In this document: positions 26,051-35,008 of the stretch, in pieces
Layout: the number at the start of each line of letters is the position of its first letter
Position numbering within the stretch: the first letter of the stretch is position 1
Assembly (NCBI GenBank): GCA_022563195.1
Contig: JADFNV010000017.1
Coordinates: forward strand, 1 to 59,073
Direction: 5' to 3'
Source: Pseudomonadota bacterium
GTDB taxonomy: Bacteria > Pseudomonadota > Gammaproteobacteria > Steroidobacterales > Woeseiaceae
Length of the DNA stretch: 59,073 nucleotides
Notes under the pieces: generated by a model
What the model saw: only the letters and a program-made list of their open reading frames with translations
Told to the model about the DNA's origin: nothing
Database searches by the model: none
Position numbers and translations under genes: made by a program

Positions 26051-27907
26051 CTACAGGTCAAAATCGCAAAGACAATGCGAGTAGATGCCCCTGGGATCGT
26101 TGAATCGCAATAACAACTCCGTTTTTTCCCCGATATCCCGCGCTATGCCCTCGATCATCGTGGGGCGCCTCACCCAGGCCGACATGTCCAGTCCAGCCCG
26201 AACGGCAACGCCGAGAAGATCGACGACGAACTGTTCAGTCGCTGAAAGTTCGGCGTCAATCGGCAAGAGCCCATATTCTCCCTCCTCCAGGCCCGCAAGC
26301 TCCGCAGCCGCCGCGATCGCGTCCTCGAATGTGCCGAGTTCATCGATAAGTCCATTGGCCAGTGCATCGGCACCGGTCCACACCTGCCCTTGCCCTATTT
26401 GATCGACCTCGCGCTTAGCCAGACCACGGCTTTCGGCGACACTTGAAATGAAATCGTCGTAGGCATCCTCAACAAACAGTTGAAAGAGCTGCTTCGTGCC
26501 CTCCGACATTTCGCGGTCCGGCCGAAACTGTCCGGACCATGGCGTGGAACCGACGCCATCGGTCGCGATGCCGATTGCGTCGAATGTTCTTTGGTAGGTT
26601 GGAAATATTCCAAACACGCCAATGGATCCGGTGATCGTAGCCGGACTCGCGAACACTCGGTCAGCCGCTATGGATATCCTGTAGCCACCCGATGCCGCAA
26701 CACTACTCATCGACGCAATCACGGGCTTGCCCGCCTCTCGCAATGCCTCTATCTCATGCGCGATAACTTCAGCCGCAAACACACTGCCTCCCGGGCTATC
26801 AACATGTATTACGACCGCCTTTACAGACTCGTTATTGCGCGCCCGCTGAAGCAGTGCAGCCGTGGAATCTGCGCCAATTTTTCCGGGGGCCTGGCTGCCG
26901 AACATGATGTCACCAGCCGCGACAATTATGGCAACGTTGTCGGTATCGCTCGCGCCTCCATCAAGCATGCGCATTACTGACAGATACTCTTGCATGCCTG
27001 TTGCATTGAACATGTCAGCGTGATCGGGATCCTCGCCAACATAGTCGATCATCAGCTCACGTAATTCATTGCGCGTCAGTAAGTCGTCGACGAGACCGTG
27101 ATTTCGGGCAGCAATCGCGATATCACCATTAGTCGCGCGAACGTAGTCGACTAGGTTTTCCGCGAAGTCGTCGATGGCGCCAGCATCCAGACCACGCGCC
27201 ACGACAACATCCGACTGATACGACGTCCACAGTTGATCAATAAGTCGTATCGTCGATTCCCGATCTTCATCGGACATATTCATGCGTGTGAACGGTTCGA
27301 CATAGGACTTATGGGTGCCAACGCGAAAAACGTTCCAGTCAATACGCAAGGAGTCGATCGCATCCTTGTAATAACTACGGAAGCGTCCATAGCCACGCAG
27401 CAATAGCACGCCATTCGGATGCAGGTAGACTTCGTCCGCGTGAGCGGCCAGGTAGTAACCCCGCTGACTCATGAAATCGGCGCTCGCGATCACCGGTTTG
27501 CCGGATGTCTTGAAATCCTCGATAGCGACCGCGATACGCTGCAACTTGCTGAGTCCGGCGCTTAGCACACTGCTGAGCTCGAAATATACGACTTCGATGC
27601 GATCGTCATTTTTTGCGTAGTGCAATGCATCGACGATATCCTGCACCAAAGTCTGTGGGCGCCCGTCATTGAGCAGCTCTTCCATGGCGCGGTCGTACGG
27701 ATCACCTTGTAACTGCTCGACCAGCGCACCACGCGGCTGAATAAATAAGGCTGCGTTGTCAGGAATCATCGGTGGCGTCGCCGACATCGCGCCAAAAAAC
27801 ACCAGGAACACGACCAGTAACAACACCAGGTGCAGAATTTTCCGAACGCCGTCGGCGCCATACCACAGTGCAGATAACAACCTGACGAACGGATTTCTGG
27901 TACTCAC
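26051..27907 (-). CDS. sppA: Signal peptide peptidase SppA, 67K type
   Basis: 618 residues from the GTG at 27907, which follows GAGGAG by 10 nt. One N-terminal transmembrane segment (about 22-45), then two tandem S49 protease domains. The N-terminal domain holds the catalytic lysine region (FRSYYKDAIDSL...GTHKSYVEPF). The C-terminal domain holds the nucleophile region DSPGGSV and MSSVAASGGYRISIAADRVFA. Degrades cleaved signal peptides in the inner membrane. Its ribosome site lies in the last codons of the preceding gene. Confidence 0.95.
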   Translation of the reverse strand: MSTRNPFVRLLSALWYGADGVRKILHLVLLLVVFLVFFGAMSATPPMIPDNAALFIQPRGALVEQLQGDPYDRAMEELLNDGRPQTLVQDIVDALHYAKNDDRIEVVYFELSSVLSAGLSKLQRIAVAIEDFKTSGKPVIASADFMSQRGYYLAAHADEVYLHPNGVLLLRGYGRFRSYYKDAIDSLRIDWNVFRVGTHKSYVEPFTRMNMSDEDRESTIRLIDQLWTSYQSDVVVARGLDAGAIDDFAENLVDYVRATNGDIAIAARNHGLVDDLLTRNELRELMIDYVGEDPDHADMFNATGMQEYLSVMRMLDGGASDTDNVAIIVAAGDIMFGSQAPGKIGADSTAALLQRARNNESVKAVVIHVDSPGGSVFAAEVIAHEIEALREAGKPVIASMSSVAASGGYRISIAADRVFASPATITGSIGVFGIFPTYQRTFDAIGIATDGVGSTPWSGQFRPDREMSEGTKQLFQLFVEDAYDDFISSVAESRGLAKREVDQIGQGQVWTGADALANGLIDELGTFEDAIAAAAELAGLEEGEYGLLPIDAELSATEQFVVDLLGVAVRAGLDMSAWVRRPTMIEGIARDIGEKTELLLRFNDPRGIYSHCLCDFDL

Positions 27908-27914
27908 TTCTGTC

Positions 27915-29003
27915 TTACTCCTCGTAGTGAATCCTGTAGATCTTACCAGCATGATCATCGCTCACGAGCATTGATCCATCAGCCAGCACTGCCAGGTCGA
28001 CCGGGCGGCCCGAAACCGACTGCCCCTGCAACCATCCTTCCGCAAATACTTCATATCCGATGGGCACGCCGTCTTTCAGTCTGACGAGGGTCACGCGATA
28101 GCCGATTTTCTCAGAGCGGTTCCAGGATCCATGCTCGGCGATAAAGATTTGCCCATGATATTCGGCCGGGAACATTGAACCGGTGTAGAACCTGACGCCC
28201 AATGATGCGACATGTGGACCAAGCGGTTGTACCGGCGCCGTGTAATCATTGCAGTTTTTGCCCTCGCCGTACTCCGCGTCTGAAAGATCAGCACCGTGAC
28301 AGTAAGGATAACCGAAGTGCAACCCTGCTTTCGGTGCGTGATTGAGCTCGTCCGGCGGCAGGTCGTCGCCCAACATATCCCGGCCATTGTCAGTAAACCA
28401 AAGCTCGCCAGTCTGCGGGTGCCAGGTAAAACCGACCGAGTTGCGTACGCCCGTGGCATAGGGCTGCAGTTCGGAACCGTCGGGATTCATACGCGCTATT
28501 CGCGCGTAGCCTTCGCGATCGCAGATATTGCACGGCGCGCCGATGGCTACATAGAGTTTTCCGTCAGGCCCGAAACCGATATAGCGCCAGCCGTGGTGAC
28601 GCTCTGACGGTAGCCTGACATCCAATATCTCGGCGTCGGGCATGTCATGCAAGCGTGACTCGACGTTGGCATAGCGCAGGATTCGACTGATCTCGGCGAC
28701 GTAGAGGTCACCCTCATGGAACGCAACTCCATTCGGCATATCGAGGCCAGTGAGCAGTTCGAGAACCTCAGGGTCGCCCCCGTCGACAGGCACAATGGCA
28801 TAGATCGAGTCACCACGACGATTCGAAACGAAGACCGTGCCATTCTCGCCAATCGCCAGCGACCTGGCCTTCGGCACTTCCGCATAGACCTCGATCGCAA
28901 AACCCGGCGGCAGCTGAATCTGCGCCAGATCGGTGTCGTCGGCAGCGCACGACTGTGTTGACAACAGCAACAAGAGTACAAAAACAAGGGTAGTGGATCT
29001 CAC
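27915..29003 (-). CDS. Sorbosone-dehydrogenase-like beta-propeller protein
   Basis: 362 residues with an N-terminal secretion signal (a Cys follows LLSTQS, but the lipobox is not canonical). The mature part reads as a six-bladed propeller of the L-sorbosone/glucose dehydrogenase superfamily: PPGFAIEVYAEVPKARSLAIGENGTVFVSNR, MPNGVAFHEGDLYVAE, HHGWRYIGFGPDGKLYVAIG, SGRPVDLAVLADGSMLVSDDHAGKIYRI. Likely periplasmic. Members may use PQQ, but substrate and cofactor cannot be read here. Downstream of TRAP genes on the same strand, 64 bp after dctM. Confidence 0.85.
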   Translation of the reverse strand: MRSTTLVFVLLLLLSTQSCAADDTDLAQIQLPPGFAIEVYAEVPKARSLAIGENGTVFVSNRRGDSIYAIVPVDGGDPEVLELLTGLDMPNGVAFHEGDLYVAEISRILRYANVESRLHDMPDAEILDVRLPSERHHGWRYIGFGPDGKLYVAIGAPCNICDREGYARIARMNPDGSELQPYATGVRNSVGFTWHPQTGELWFTDNGRDMLGDDLPPDELNHAPKAGLHFGYPYCHGADLSDAEYGEGKNCNDYTAPVQPLGPHVASLGVRFYTGSMFPAEYHGQIFIAEHGSWNRSEKIGYRVTLVRLKDGVPIGYEVFAEGWLQGQSVSGRPVDLAVLADGSMLVSDDHAGKIYRIHYEE

Positions 29004-29067
29004 GACATATCTCGCCAGGAATTTGCTTGAGGAAAAGTGTACGTAATCGCTTTGACCGCTACCAGCC

Positions 29068-30330
29068 CTACTGGTTCGGCACCAGCCACAGTGACAGACC
29101 GGGCCAGAACGCGATAACGACGACCGAGAGCAGCAGAATCATCAGGAATGGGAACGTCGCGGAGTACACATACAGGATCGGCTTCTGAAATCGATAGCTG
29201 GAAATGAACAGATTCAGGCCGACCGGAGGTGTCAGATAGCCCATTTGCATCGCAACGAGGAAGACGATGCCCAGGTGCACGGGGTGTATACCGTAGCCGG
29301 CCGCAATTGGCAGGATCAAGGGCACCACCAGCACGATCGCAGAAAAAATATCCAGAATCGCGCCAAGCACGAGCAAGAAGACCAGTAGCAACAGCAGGAA
29401 TGACGTTGGGCTCGTGACGAGATTTGAAACCCACTCGAGCAGCATCTGCGGGATGCCCGCACTGATCATGTAATTGGTCGACGCCAGCGACACGGTTAGA
29501 ATGATCAAGATGCCGCCGACCAGGACCATAGATGCCCGTATGACTTTTGGCAGCTCCGATATCTTTATCTCACGAAGGATGAACACTTCGACAATCAGCA
29601 CATATAACGCTGTAATTGCCGCAGCCTCTGAGACCGCGAAAAATCCCGAATAGATGCCACCCAGAACCACGAACGGGAGCGGTAATTCCCAAAGAGATTC
29701 GCGAGCAGCAGCACCGAGCTCCCGCCAGGAAAACGTCTTGATCATCTGGCGGTTGCCGCGATTTACCCACAAACTCCAGCCCGACAACATGATAATCATC
29801 AAAATGCCAGGAAGGATTCCGGCGAGAAACAGGTGGTCGATTGATACCTCGGCAATAACGCCATACAGAATAAGCGGCAAAGAAGGAGCAAACAACAAAC
29901 CGAGGCTGCCCGACGCCGTAACGAGACCGAGACTGAAGCGCTCGGGATAACCATCCTGCGTCAGGGCCGGATACAACAACGCACCAAGAGCGATGATTGT
30001 GACGCCGGATGCACCAGTGAAAGCCGTAAAGAATGCGCACGCCGCCAGCGAAATCACTGCAAGACCGCCGGGCATCCAGCCCAGTAGAGCACCGGTCATT
30101 CTGACCAGGCGCTTAGGTGCATTACTTTCGCTTAATAGATAGCCGGCAAAAGTAAACAACGGGATCGCGGTCAGGAATGGCATATCGGCAATGCCCAGGA
30201 TTTCGATCGCCATGTTCATCAGATCGGTGTCGTCTGAAGTAAATCCAAGCATCGCACTCGTAGCAATGACTACAAACAGCGGCGCGCCAAGAATGGCGAG
30301 CAAGACCAACACGATACTGAATATGATCAC
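29068..30330 (-). CDS. dctM: TRAP transporter large permease (DctM/TatM type)
   Basis: 420 residues, about 12 transmembrane helices. Typical DctM stretches: FTFAGYLLSESNAPKRLVRMTGALLGWMPGG, FFTAFTGASGVTIIALGALLYPAL, and MGYLTPPVGLNLF near the C-terminus. Ion-driven channel subunit of the TRAP system. Overlaps dctQ by 4 bp. Confidence 0.95.
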   Translation of the reverse strand: MIIFSIVLVLLAILGAPLFVVIATSAMLGFTSDDTDLMNMAIEILGIADMPFLTAIPLFTFAGYLLSESNAPKRLVRMTGALLGWMPGGLAVISLAACAFFTAFTGASGVTIIALGALLYPALTQDGYPERFSLGLVTASGSLGLLFAPSLPLILYGVIAEVSIDHLFLAGILPGILMIIMLSGWSLWVNRGNRQMIKTFSWRELGAAARESLWELPLPFVVLGGIYSGFFAVSEAAAITALYVLIVEVFILREIKISELPKVIRASMVLVGGILIILTVSLASTNYMISAGIPQMLLEWVSNLVTSPTSFLLLLLVFLLVLGAILDIFSAIVLVVPLILPIAAGYGIHPVHLGIVFLVAMQMGYLTPPVGLNLFISSYRFQKPILYVYSATFPFLMILLLSVVVIAFWPGLSLWLVPNQ

Positions 30331-30848
30331 AGCACCGCGTCCCGATCTTCAATCTCATCGACACCCAGTGCCTTCTTCAGGGCGCTGACCATAAACCGGT
30401 AGCCTGTTAACGCGAAGGCTATCGGGACTATGCTGTGTGCAATCCATGCGGGCGTGTCAATGAGCACCCCGTCCTGATACTCGACTTCAATTTGCAGGTA
30501 ACGATAGGACTGCCACGCGATGACAGCGCAGACGATTGCAGCGAACATATCGACAATAGCTCGCGTCACTTTGATCGCTGACGCAGGCAACAGGTGTGAT
30601 ATGGCGTCGATTCGTATATGACGATCATCGCGACACGCCGTGATCATGGCAATCATCGTGAGCCAAAGTACCATGAGCCTCAAGAGCTCAGCGGCCCAGA
30701 TAATGCCGGTATTAAAAACTTCTCTGAGAACGATCTGGCCAACGGCGAGCAACATCATGCTACACAGCAAGGTCACCAATGCAAGGTTTTCGAGCTGCCG
30801 GCCAATTCGATCCAGCCGGGCGAGCGTGGCGATCAATGCTTGAATCAC
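30327..30848 (-). CDS. dctQ: TRAP transporter small permease (DctQ/TatQ type)
   Basis: 173 residues, four transmembrane helices. Contains the DctQ-type segment VLREVFNTGIIWAAELLRLMVLWLTMIAM and DDRHIRIDAI. Forms a complex with the M subunit. The TRAP order on the minus strand is tatT, dctP, dctQ, dctM. 18 bp separate it from the solute-binding gene. Confidence 0.93.
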   Translation of the reverse strand: MIQALIATLARLDRIGRQLENLALVTLLCSMMLLAVGQIVLREVFNTGIIWAAELLRLMVLWLTMIAMITACRDDRHIRIDAISHLLPASAIKVTRAIVDMFAAIVCAVIAWQSYRYLQIEVEYQDGVLIDTPAWIAHSIVPIAFALTGYRFMVSALKKALGVDEIEDRDAVL

Positions 30849-30866
30849 GGCAAGTGAGCGGCAGCG

Positions 30867-31910
30867 TTAAGCTGCTTCCGCGTCCTCTGTGACGATTTCG
30901 TCATCGCTCTCCTGTTCACTGCGATACTCGTCGATATAACGAAGCATCTCATCGTAGAGCGCTTCAGAGATAACGCCCTCTTGGGCGAGTTTTCGATTCG
31001 AATCGGCCATGGTCTTGCGAATCTTCGCCACTTCGGCTGCGCTCGGTACGATACGTTGCATACCGCGGTCTAGCAGCACTTGTTTGGCCTTCGCATCTTC
31101 GACAGCAATCGCAGCGTCTGCATCGCCGTAAATCTTCTCCATGACTTGCCGCACGATCTGCCTGTCTTCAGGGCCGATCTTGTTAAAGGCCTTTTCTTGA
31201 ATCACCATGAAACCGTAGGTGTATACAAGTGGCATGTCCGTCAGGTAATCCACGCTCGTATGCCATTGCATAAACAGTGCGCCGAGCGACGATACTGGGG
31301 CGATATCAATCAGATCCGTCCGCAATCCAAGCAACACATCCGTCAATGGCAGAGGCTGCGGGGACACGCCTAATGCCTGCATTGATCTGTAACTGATGCC
31401 ATCCCCTTCGGGTACCCAAACCTTCTTGCCCTTGAGGTCGGCCGCGCTATGGATAGGCTTGGACGACATGATGAGCGCAAATCCGGTACCTGCAATGCCA
31501 AAACAAATGTAGCCCTTTTTTTTCAAACCATTAATCAAATGAATATCCATGCGGCTGCGAACGTAGGCTGCCTCCTCTTGAGACTGAAATGTCAGGGGCA
31601 GGCTATACAGATTAATGTCGGGATACAGGTCAGCGAATGCCGATGGCGTAAACGCACCGCCCTGTAATGAGGTCCTGAACTTGCGCAGCACTTGCCGATC
31701 GCTGCCCTGGATACCACCAGGATAGAGTTTGATAACGACTCTCCCAGCTGTGCGGTTCTTGATGTCTTTGGCGCCCTGTCGCATTGCCTGCACCCATGCG
31801 GACGCTTCGGGTGCGAGCGTGGCGATTCTCAGCGTTACTGGTTTCTTGTCTGCCGCCAATGCCAGTCCGCTAGCGACCAATGTCACGATTAACAGTGCGA
31901 GTTTCTTCAT
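30867..31910 (-). CDS. dctP: TRAP transporter solute-binding protein (DctP/TatP type)
   Basis: 347 residues from the ATG at 31910 (GGA 7 nt upstream), giving a signal peptide ending LALAADK. The DctP fold shows in VTLRIATLAPEASAWVQAMRQGAKDI, GRVVIKLYPGG, the conserved KPIHSAADLKGKKVWVPEG, and DIAPVSSLGALFMQWHTSVDYLTDMP. An acidic tail (EQESDDEIVTEDAEAA) ends the protein. Its TatT neighbour suggests it belongs to the tetratricopeptide-associated (TPAT) subgroup, whose ligands may be hydrophobic. Confidence 0.94.
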   Translation of the reverse strand: MKKLALLIVTLVASGLALAADKKPVTLRIATLAPEASAWVQAMRQGAKDIKNRTAGRVVIKLYPGGIQGSDRQVLRKFRTSLQGGAFTPSAFADLYPDINLYSLPLTFQSQEEAAYVRSRMDIHLINGLKKKGYICFGIAGTGFALIMSSKPIHSAADLKGKKVWVPEGDGISYRSMQALGVSPQPLPLTDVLLGLRTDLIDIAPVSSLGALFMQWHTSVDYLTDMPLVYTYGFMVIQEKAFNKIGPEDRQIVRQVMEKIYGDADAAIAVEDAKAKQVLLDRGMQRIVPSAAEVAKIRKTMADSNRKLAQEGVISEALYDEMLRYIDEYRSEQESDDEIVTEDAEAA

Positions 31911-31959
31911 TGCGTTTCCGTCCATTGTGCGGGGCAAGTCCAATTGAATTCACGACACA

Positions 31960-32814
31960 TCAGAAATGGTCGTCCGCATCGTCCAACAAAGTTTTGGCCT
32001 CGTCCTGAGCCATAACGTTTGTCAGCGTCAAGCCGTCTGCATAAGGGTCCGCCTGCAGGACCTCGTTGAGCAGACGATCATGTAAGTCCCTTATATAAAG
32101 CTGTCTTGCATAATCCCTCGCATACGCAACTTTTGCGCCCAGGTCCCGGCCCTGCGATATCTCGATAGCTCGTTCAAAATGATACTGCGCCTTGTCGTAA
32201 TCGCCGCCCAGGGCCGGCGGTCGCAGTGTTAAAACAGAAGCATAATAGGTATGTGCGGCACCGTTAGCCGACACATCGTCAATTTTGAAGTAGTGTTCGA
32301 AAAGCGCTTCCGCGTGCGGCACTTCGGCCAATGAATTGAGGTCGGAACTGTGTGCGCGCAAGAACGCAAGCGTTGCAAAACCATAAACATAGAGTACATC
32401 GGAATGTTTCTTGGTAACGCCTTCCAGACTAAGCACAAACTCCTTGTAGCGCATTTTGGGCCAACCGCAGGCGTCGGCGTAGCTTTGGCACATCGCCTCG
32501 AGTCCGTAATTACGTGCCCGGGTCGTCAGGCGCGATGCCCGCCGCTCATCATCGGCGAATACGGCACCGTAGGAGGCATACATCGATGCCGCAGTTGACA
32601 ACAACGCGGGACTATCAGGGTTGCCCTGGAGAAAACTGTCGAGCAGCAGGATGTAGGACGGCATTCCAGCACGTACAAGCTCGGGGTCGTCCTGGTTGAG
32701 GATCGCATCCGTCAGATTGTTGCCAAAACTAGTCGCCGCATTCGATACCAGGGTCGCACAGCCGCTGCTCAGCAGACCCGCTGCAAGCAGACACAGAACG
32801 CCTAAGCTTTTCAT
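31960..32814 (-). CDS. tatT: TRAP-associated TPR lipoprotein TatT
   Basis: 284 residues from the ATG at 32814, which follows AGGAG by 6 nt. Lipobox LLSSGC (Cys near residue 19). The mature protein is helical with TPR-like pairs: ILLLDSFLQGNPDSPALLSTAASMYASYGAVF, DVLYVYGFATLAFLRAHSSD, GGDYDKAQYHFERAIEISQGRD. Closely resembles the TatT family, whose Treponema member (Tp0956) trimerises and binds the P subunit. Placement directly before the P, Q and M genes supports this. Confidence 0.9.
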   Translation of the reverse strand: MKSLGVLCLLAAGLLSSGCATLVSNAATSFGNNLTDAILNQDDPELVRAGMPSYILLLDSFLQGNPDSPALLSTAASMYASYGAVFADDERRASRLTTRARNYGLEAMCQSYADACGWPKMRYKEFVLSLEGVTKKHSDVLYVYGFATLAFLRAHSSDLNSLAEVPHAEALFEHYFKIDDVSANGAAHTYYASVLTLRPPALGGDYDKAQYHFERAIEISQGRDLGAKVAYARDYARQLYIRDLHDRLLNEVLQADPYADGLTLTNVMAQDEAKTLLDDADDHF

Positions 32815-32934
32815 ACCCATCTCCTGCCTGATGAATACAAAACTACGCCCAGGCGCCGTCAATGTCGTGTCTATTTGCTGATGATTGCCTGATGTTTTTC
32901 GAATGGCTGCTGTCCGGTGGCCACGATACGAGAG

Positions 32935-33279
32935 CTATATTTTTTCCTTAATTCTCGCAGCCTTACCGGTACGACCTCGAAGATAGTAGAGCTTTGCACG
33001 GCGCACATCACCGCGGCGTTTGACCTGGATCGAACTGACCACAGGGCTGTAGGTCTGAAATACACGTTCGACGCCTTCCCCGTGCGAGATTTTTCGGACT
33101 GTGAATGACGAATTCAGGCCCCGATTGCGCTTCGCAATCACGACACCTTCGAATGCCTGCAAACGCTCGCGGGTACCCTCTTTGACTTTGACCTGAACGA
33201 CGACGGTATCACCGGGAGAAAATTCGGGAATCTCCTTGTCCATCTGCTCTTTTTCGATCGCTTCGATTATTTTGCTCAT
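32935..33279 (-). CDS. rplS: 50S ribosomal protein L19
   Basis: 114 residues, full length. Family segments [45 protein letters not shown] and [22 protein letters not shown]. Last gene of the rpsP-rimM-trmD-rplS operon. Confidence 0.98.
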   Translation of the reverse strand: MSKIIEAIEKEQMDKEIPEFSPGDTVVVQVKVKEGTRERLQAFEGVVIAKRNRGLNSSFTVRKISHGEGVERVFQTYSPVVSSIQVKRRGDVRRAKLYYLRGRTGKAARIKEKI

Positions 33280-33330
33280 TTCTCTATACCCGTCGGCCCA
33301 TGGCCGTACCTTGTCGCGCCGGTCGGGATT

Positions 33331-34074
33331 CTACACCCGGACCTGCTCTTTCAAAAACTCATCAAGCAACTTTTGTTGCTCCTGACTCAATTTCAATCGC
33401 TCTACAAGCTCCGGTCGTCGCAAAAAGCTCCTGCCTAACGCCTGTTTGTACCGCCAACGCGCAATGCGCGCATGATTACCGGACAACAGCACTGCCGGTA
33501 CCCTGTGACCATCGACACATTCGGGACGCGTGTAATGAGGGTGATCCAGCAAGCCCTGCATAAACGAATCCTGTGCCGCCGACTCCTCGTCACCGAGAAC
33601 CCCAGGTAACAATCTTGCAACGGCGTCGATAACTGCCATTGCAGCGATCTCGCCACCTGACATGACGAAGTCACCCAAGGACAATTCCTCGTCAACCTCG
33701 GCGTCGATCAGCCGCTCGTCGATACCTTCGTACCGGCCAGCCAGCAAGATCATTCCCGGCATCTTTGCGAACCGCTGAGCCGCTGCCTGATCAAATACCC
33801 CGCCTTGTGGCGTCAGGCAAACAACCGGGCTATCCGCCGGCAGTGCGTCTTTCGCCACACGAATAGCTTTTGCGACCGGCTCGTATTTCAAAACCATTCC
33901 GGGTCCGCCGCCGTACGGTCGATCATCGACGGTGCGGTGACCATCGTCGGTATAGTCGCGCGGGTTCTCGTAGTGCAAGGACAACAATCCACGGTCCTTG
34001 GCACGCCCGACAACACCGTATTCGGCTACATGTCCAACCATGTCCGGGAAGATACTGACAACCGCGATGTGCAT
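33331..34074 (-). CDS. trmD: tRNA (guanine-37-N1)-methyltransferase
   Basis: 247 residues from the ATG at 34074 (MHIAVVSIFPDMV); the frame is open further upstream but overlaps rimM. SPOUT-fold enzyme that methylates G37 of tRNAs and prevents frameshifting. Knot motifs LLAGRYEGIDERLID, LGDFVMSGGEIAAMAVIDAVARLLPGVLG and substrate loop DSFMQGLLDHPHYTRPE are intact. Starts 4 bp after the rimM stop. Confidence 0.97.
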   Translation of the reverse strand: MHIAVVSIFPDMVGHVAEYGVVGRAKDRGLLSLHYENPRDYTDDGHRTVDDRPYGGGPGMVLKYEPVAKAIRVAKDALPADSPVVCLTPQGGVFDQAAAQRFAKMPGMILLAGRYEGIDERLIDAEVDEELSLGDFVMSGGEIAAMAVIDAVARLLPGVLGDEESAAQDSFMQGLLDHPHYTRPECVDGHRVPAVLLSGNHARIARWRYKQALGRSFLRRPELVERLKLSQEQQKLLDEFLKEQVRV

Positions 34075-34078
34075 GACG

Positions 34079-34561
34079 TCAGTCCCACTCCCAATCGACA
34101 GTGATAAGGCCTGCGGCGAAATCCACATCGAGAATGACTTTATCCACAATAAACGGAATCAACCGTTCTTGCTCCCCATCGGTCACCAACACATCATTCG
34201 CGCCGGTTTCCATCAGGTACGCAACCTTGCCGAGCTCCGTGCCATCGCGATGGACCACTCGCAATCCCTCGAGATCGCCCCAGTAGTAGCTGCCATCTCC
34301 GGGTTCTGGCAAATCGTCGCGAGCGATCGCTATGTCACAACCGATCAAATCGGCAGCCTGATCCCGATCAGCGACCCCGTCCAAATGAACGATGACCCCC
34401 TTGCCGTGCCGCTTACCCTCGACAACTGACGTGGCTTGCCACGTACCGCCCTGCATCAGGAACCAATTATCGTATTCCAGAATTGCTTCGCGCGGCTGCG
34501 TGTAAGAAAACACTTTAACCCAGCCCTTGACGCCAAAGAGCCCAGTGACGCGTCCCAACAA
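34079..34561 (-). CDS. rimM: Ribosome maturation factor RimM
   Basis: 160 residues as drawn. N-terminal RimM domain (GRVTGLFGVKGWVKVFSYT) and C-terminal PRC-barrel (YYWGDLEGLRVVHRDGTELGKV, RLIPFIVDKVILDVD). Needed for 30S 3'-domain assembly with S19. The start is odd: no ATG or GTG exists in the frame near the family N-terminus. The TTG at 34561 gives a slightly short protein; an ATT at 34591 overlapping the rpsP stop would add ten residues (KKVALSQPV) more in line with the family. Confidence 0.93.
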   Translation of the reverse strand: MLGRVTGLFGVKGWVKVFSYTQPREAILEYDNWFLMQGGTWQATSVVEGKRHGKGVIVHLDGVADRDQAADLIGCDIAIARDDLPEPGDGSYYWGDLEGLRVVHRDGTELGKVAYLMETGANDVLVTDGEQERLIPFIVDKVILDVDFAAGLITVDWEWD

Positions 34562-34586
34562 TACCGGCTGTGATAAAGCGACTTTC

Positions 34587-34844
34587 TTAATTGCTGGCGT
34601 TAGCCTTGCGATGCATCTTCAACAGCGAAGCTACACGCTCTGATGGCTGGGCACCCTGGCCCACCCAGTAGTCAACCCGTTCCAGGTCGATGCGAAGATT
34701 TTCTTCATGATCCTTACCCAGCGGATTGAAGAATCCCACACGCTCAATGTACCGGCCGTCCCGACGATTACGACTGTCGGTGACCACCAGGTGATAAAAA
34801 GGACGTTTTTTCGCGCCCGCGCGCGAAAGACGAATACTGACCAT
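34587..34844 (-). CDS. rpsP: 30S ribosomal protein S16
   Basis: 85 residues, typical length. [39 protein letters not shown] and [19 protein letters not shown]. First gene of the ribosomal operon; 165 bp separate it from the end of ffh, so a promoter is expected there. Confidence 0.98.
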   Translation of the reverse strand: MVSIRLSRAGAKKRPFYHLVVTDSRNRRDGRYIERVGFFNPLGKDHEENLRIDLERVDYWVGQGAQPSERVASLLKMHRKANASN

Positions 34845-35008
34845 TACTTTTGCCTTATTTACCTGTGATAGGCGGATACGCCTGCACTCGGGGCGACCCG
34901 AGTAGCGCGCATTGTACCGGTTTCAATTCAAATGTGAAGTGTTTTTACTACGAATAACTATAGGGATTTCAGTGCCTTAGCAAGTCATGTCTGGATCGAC
35001 GGCCTGGA

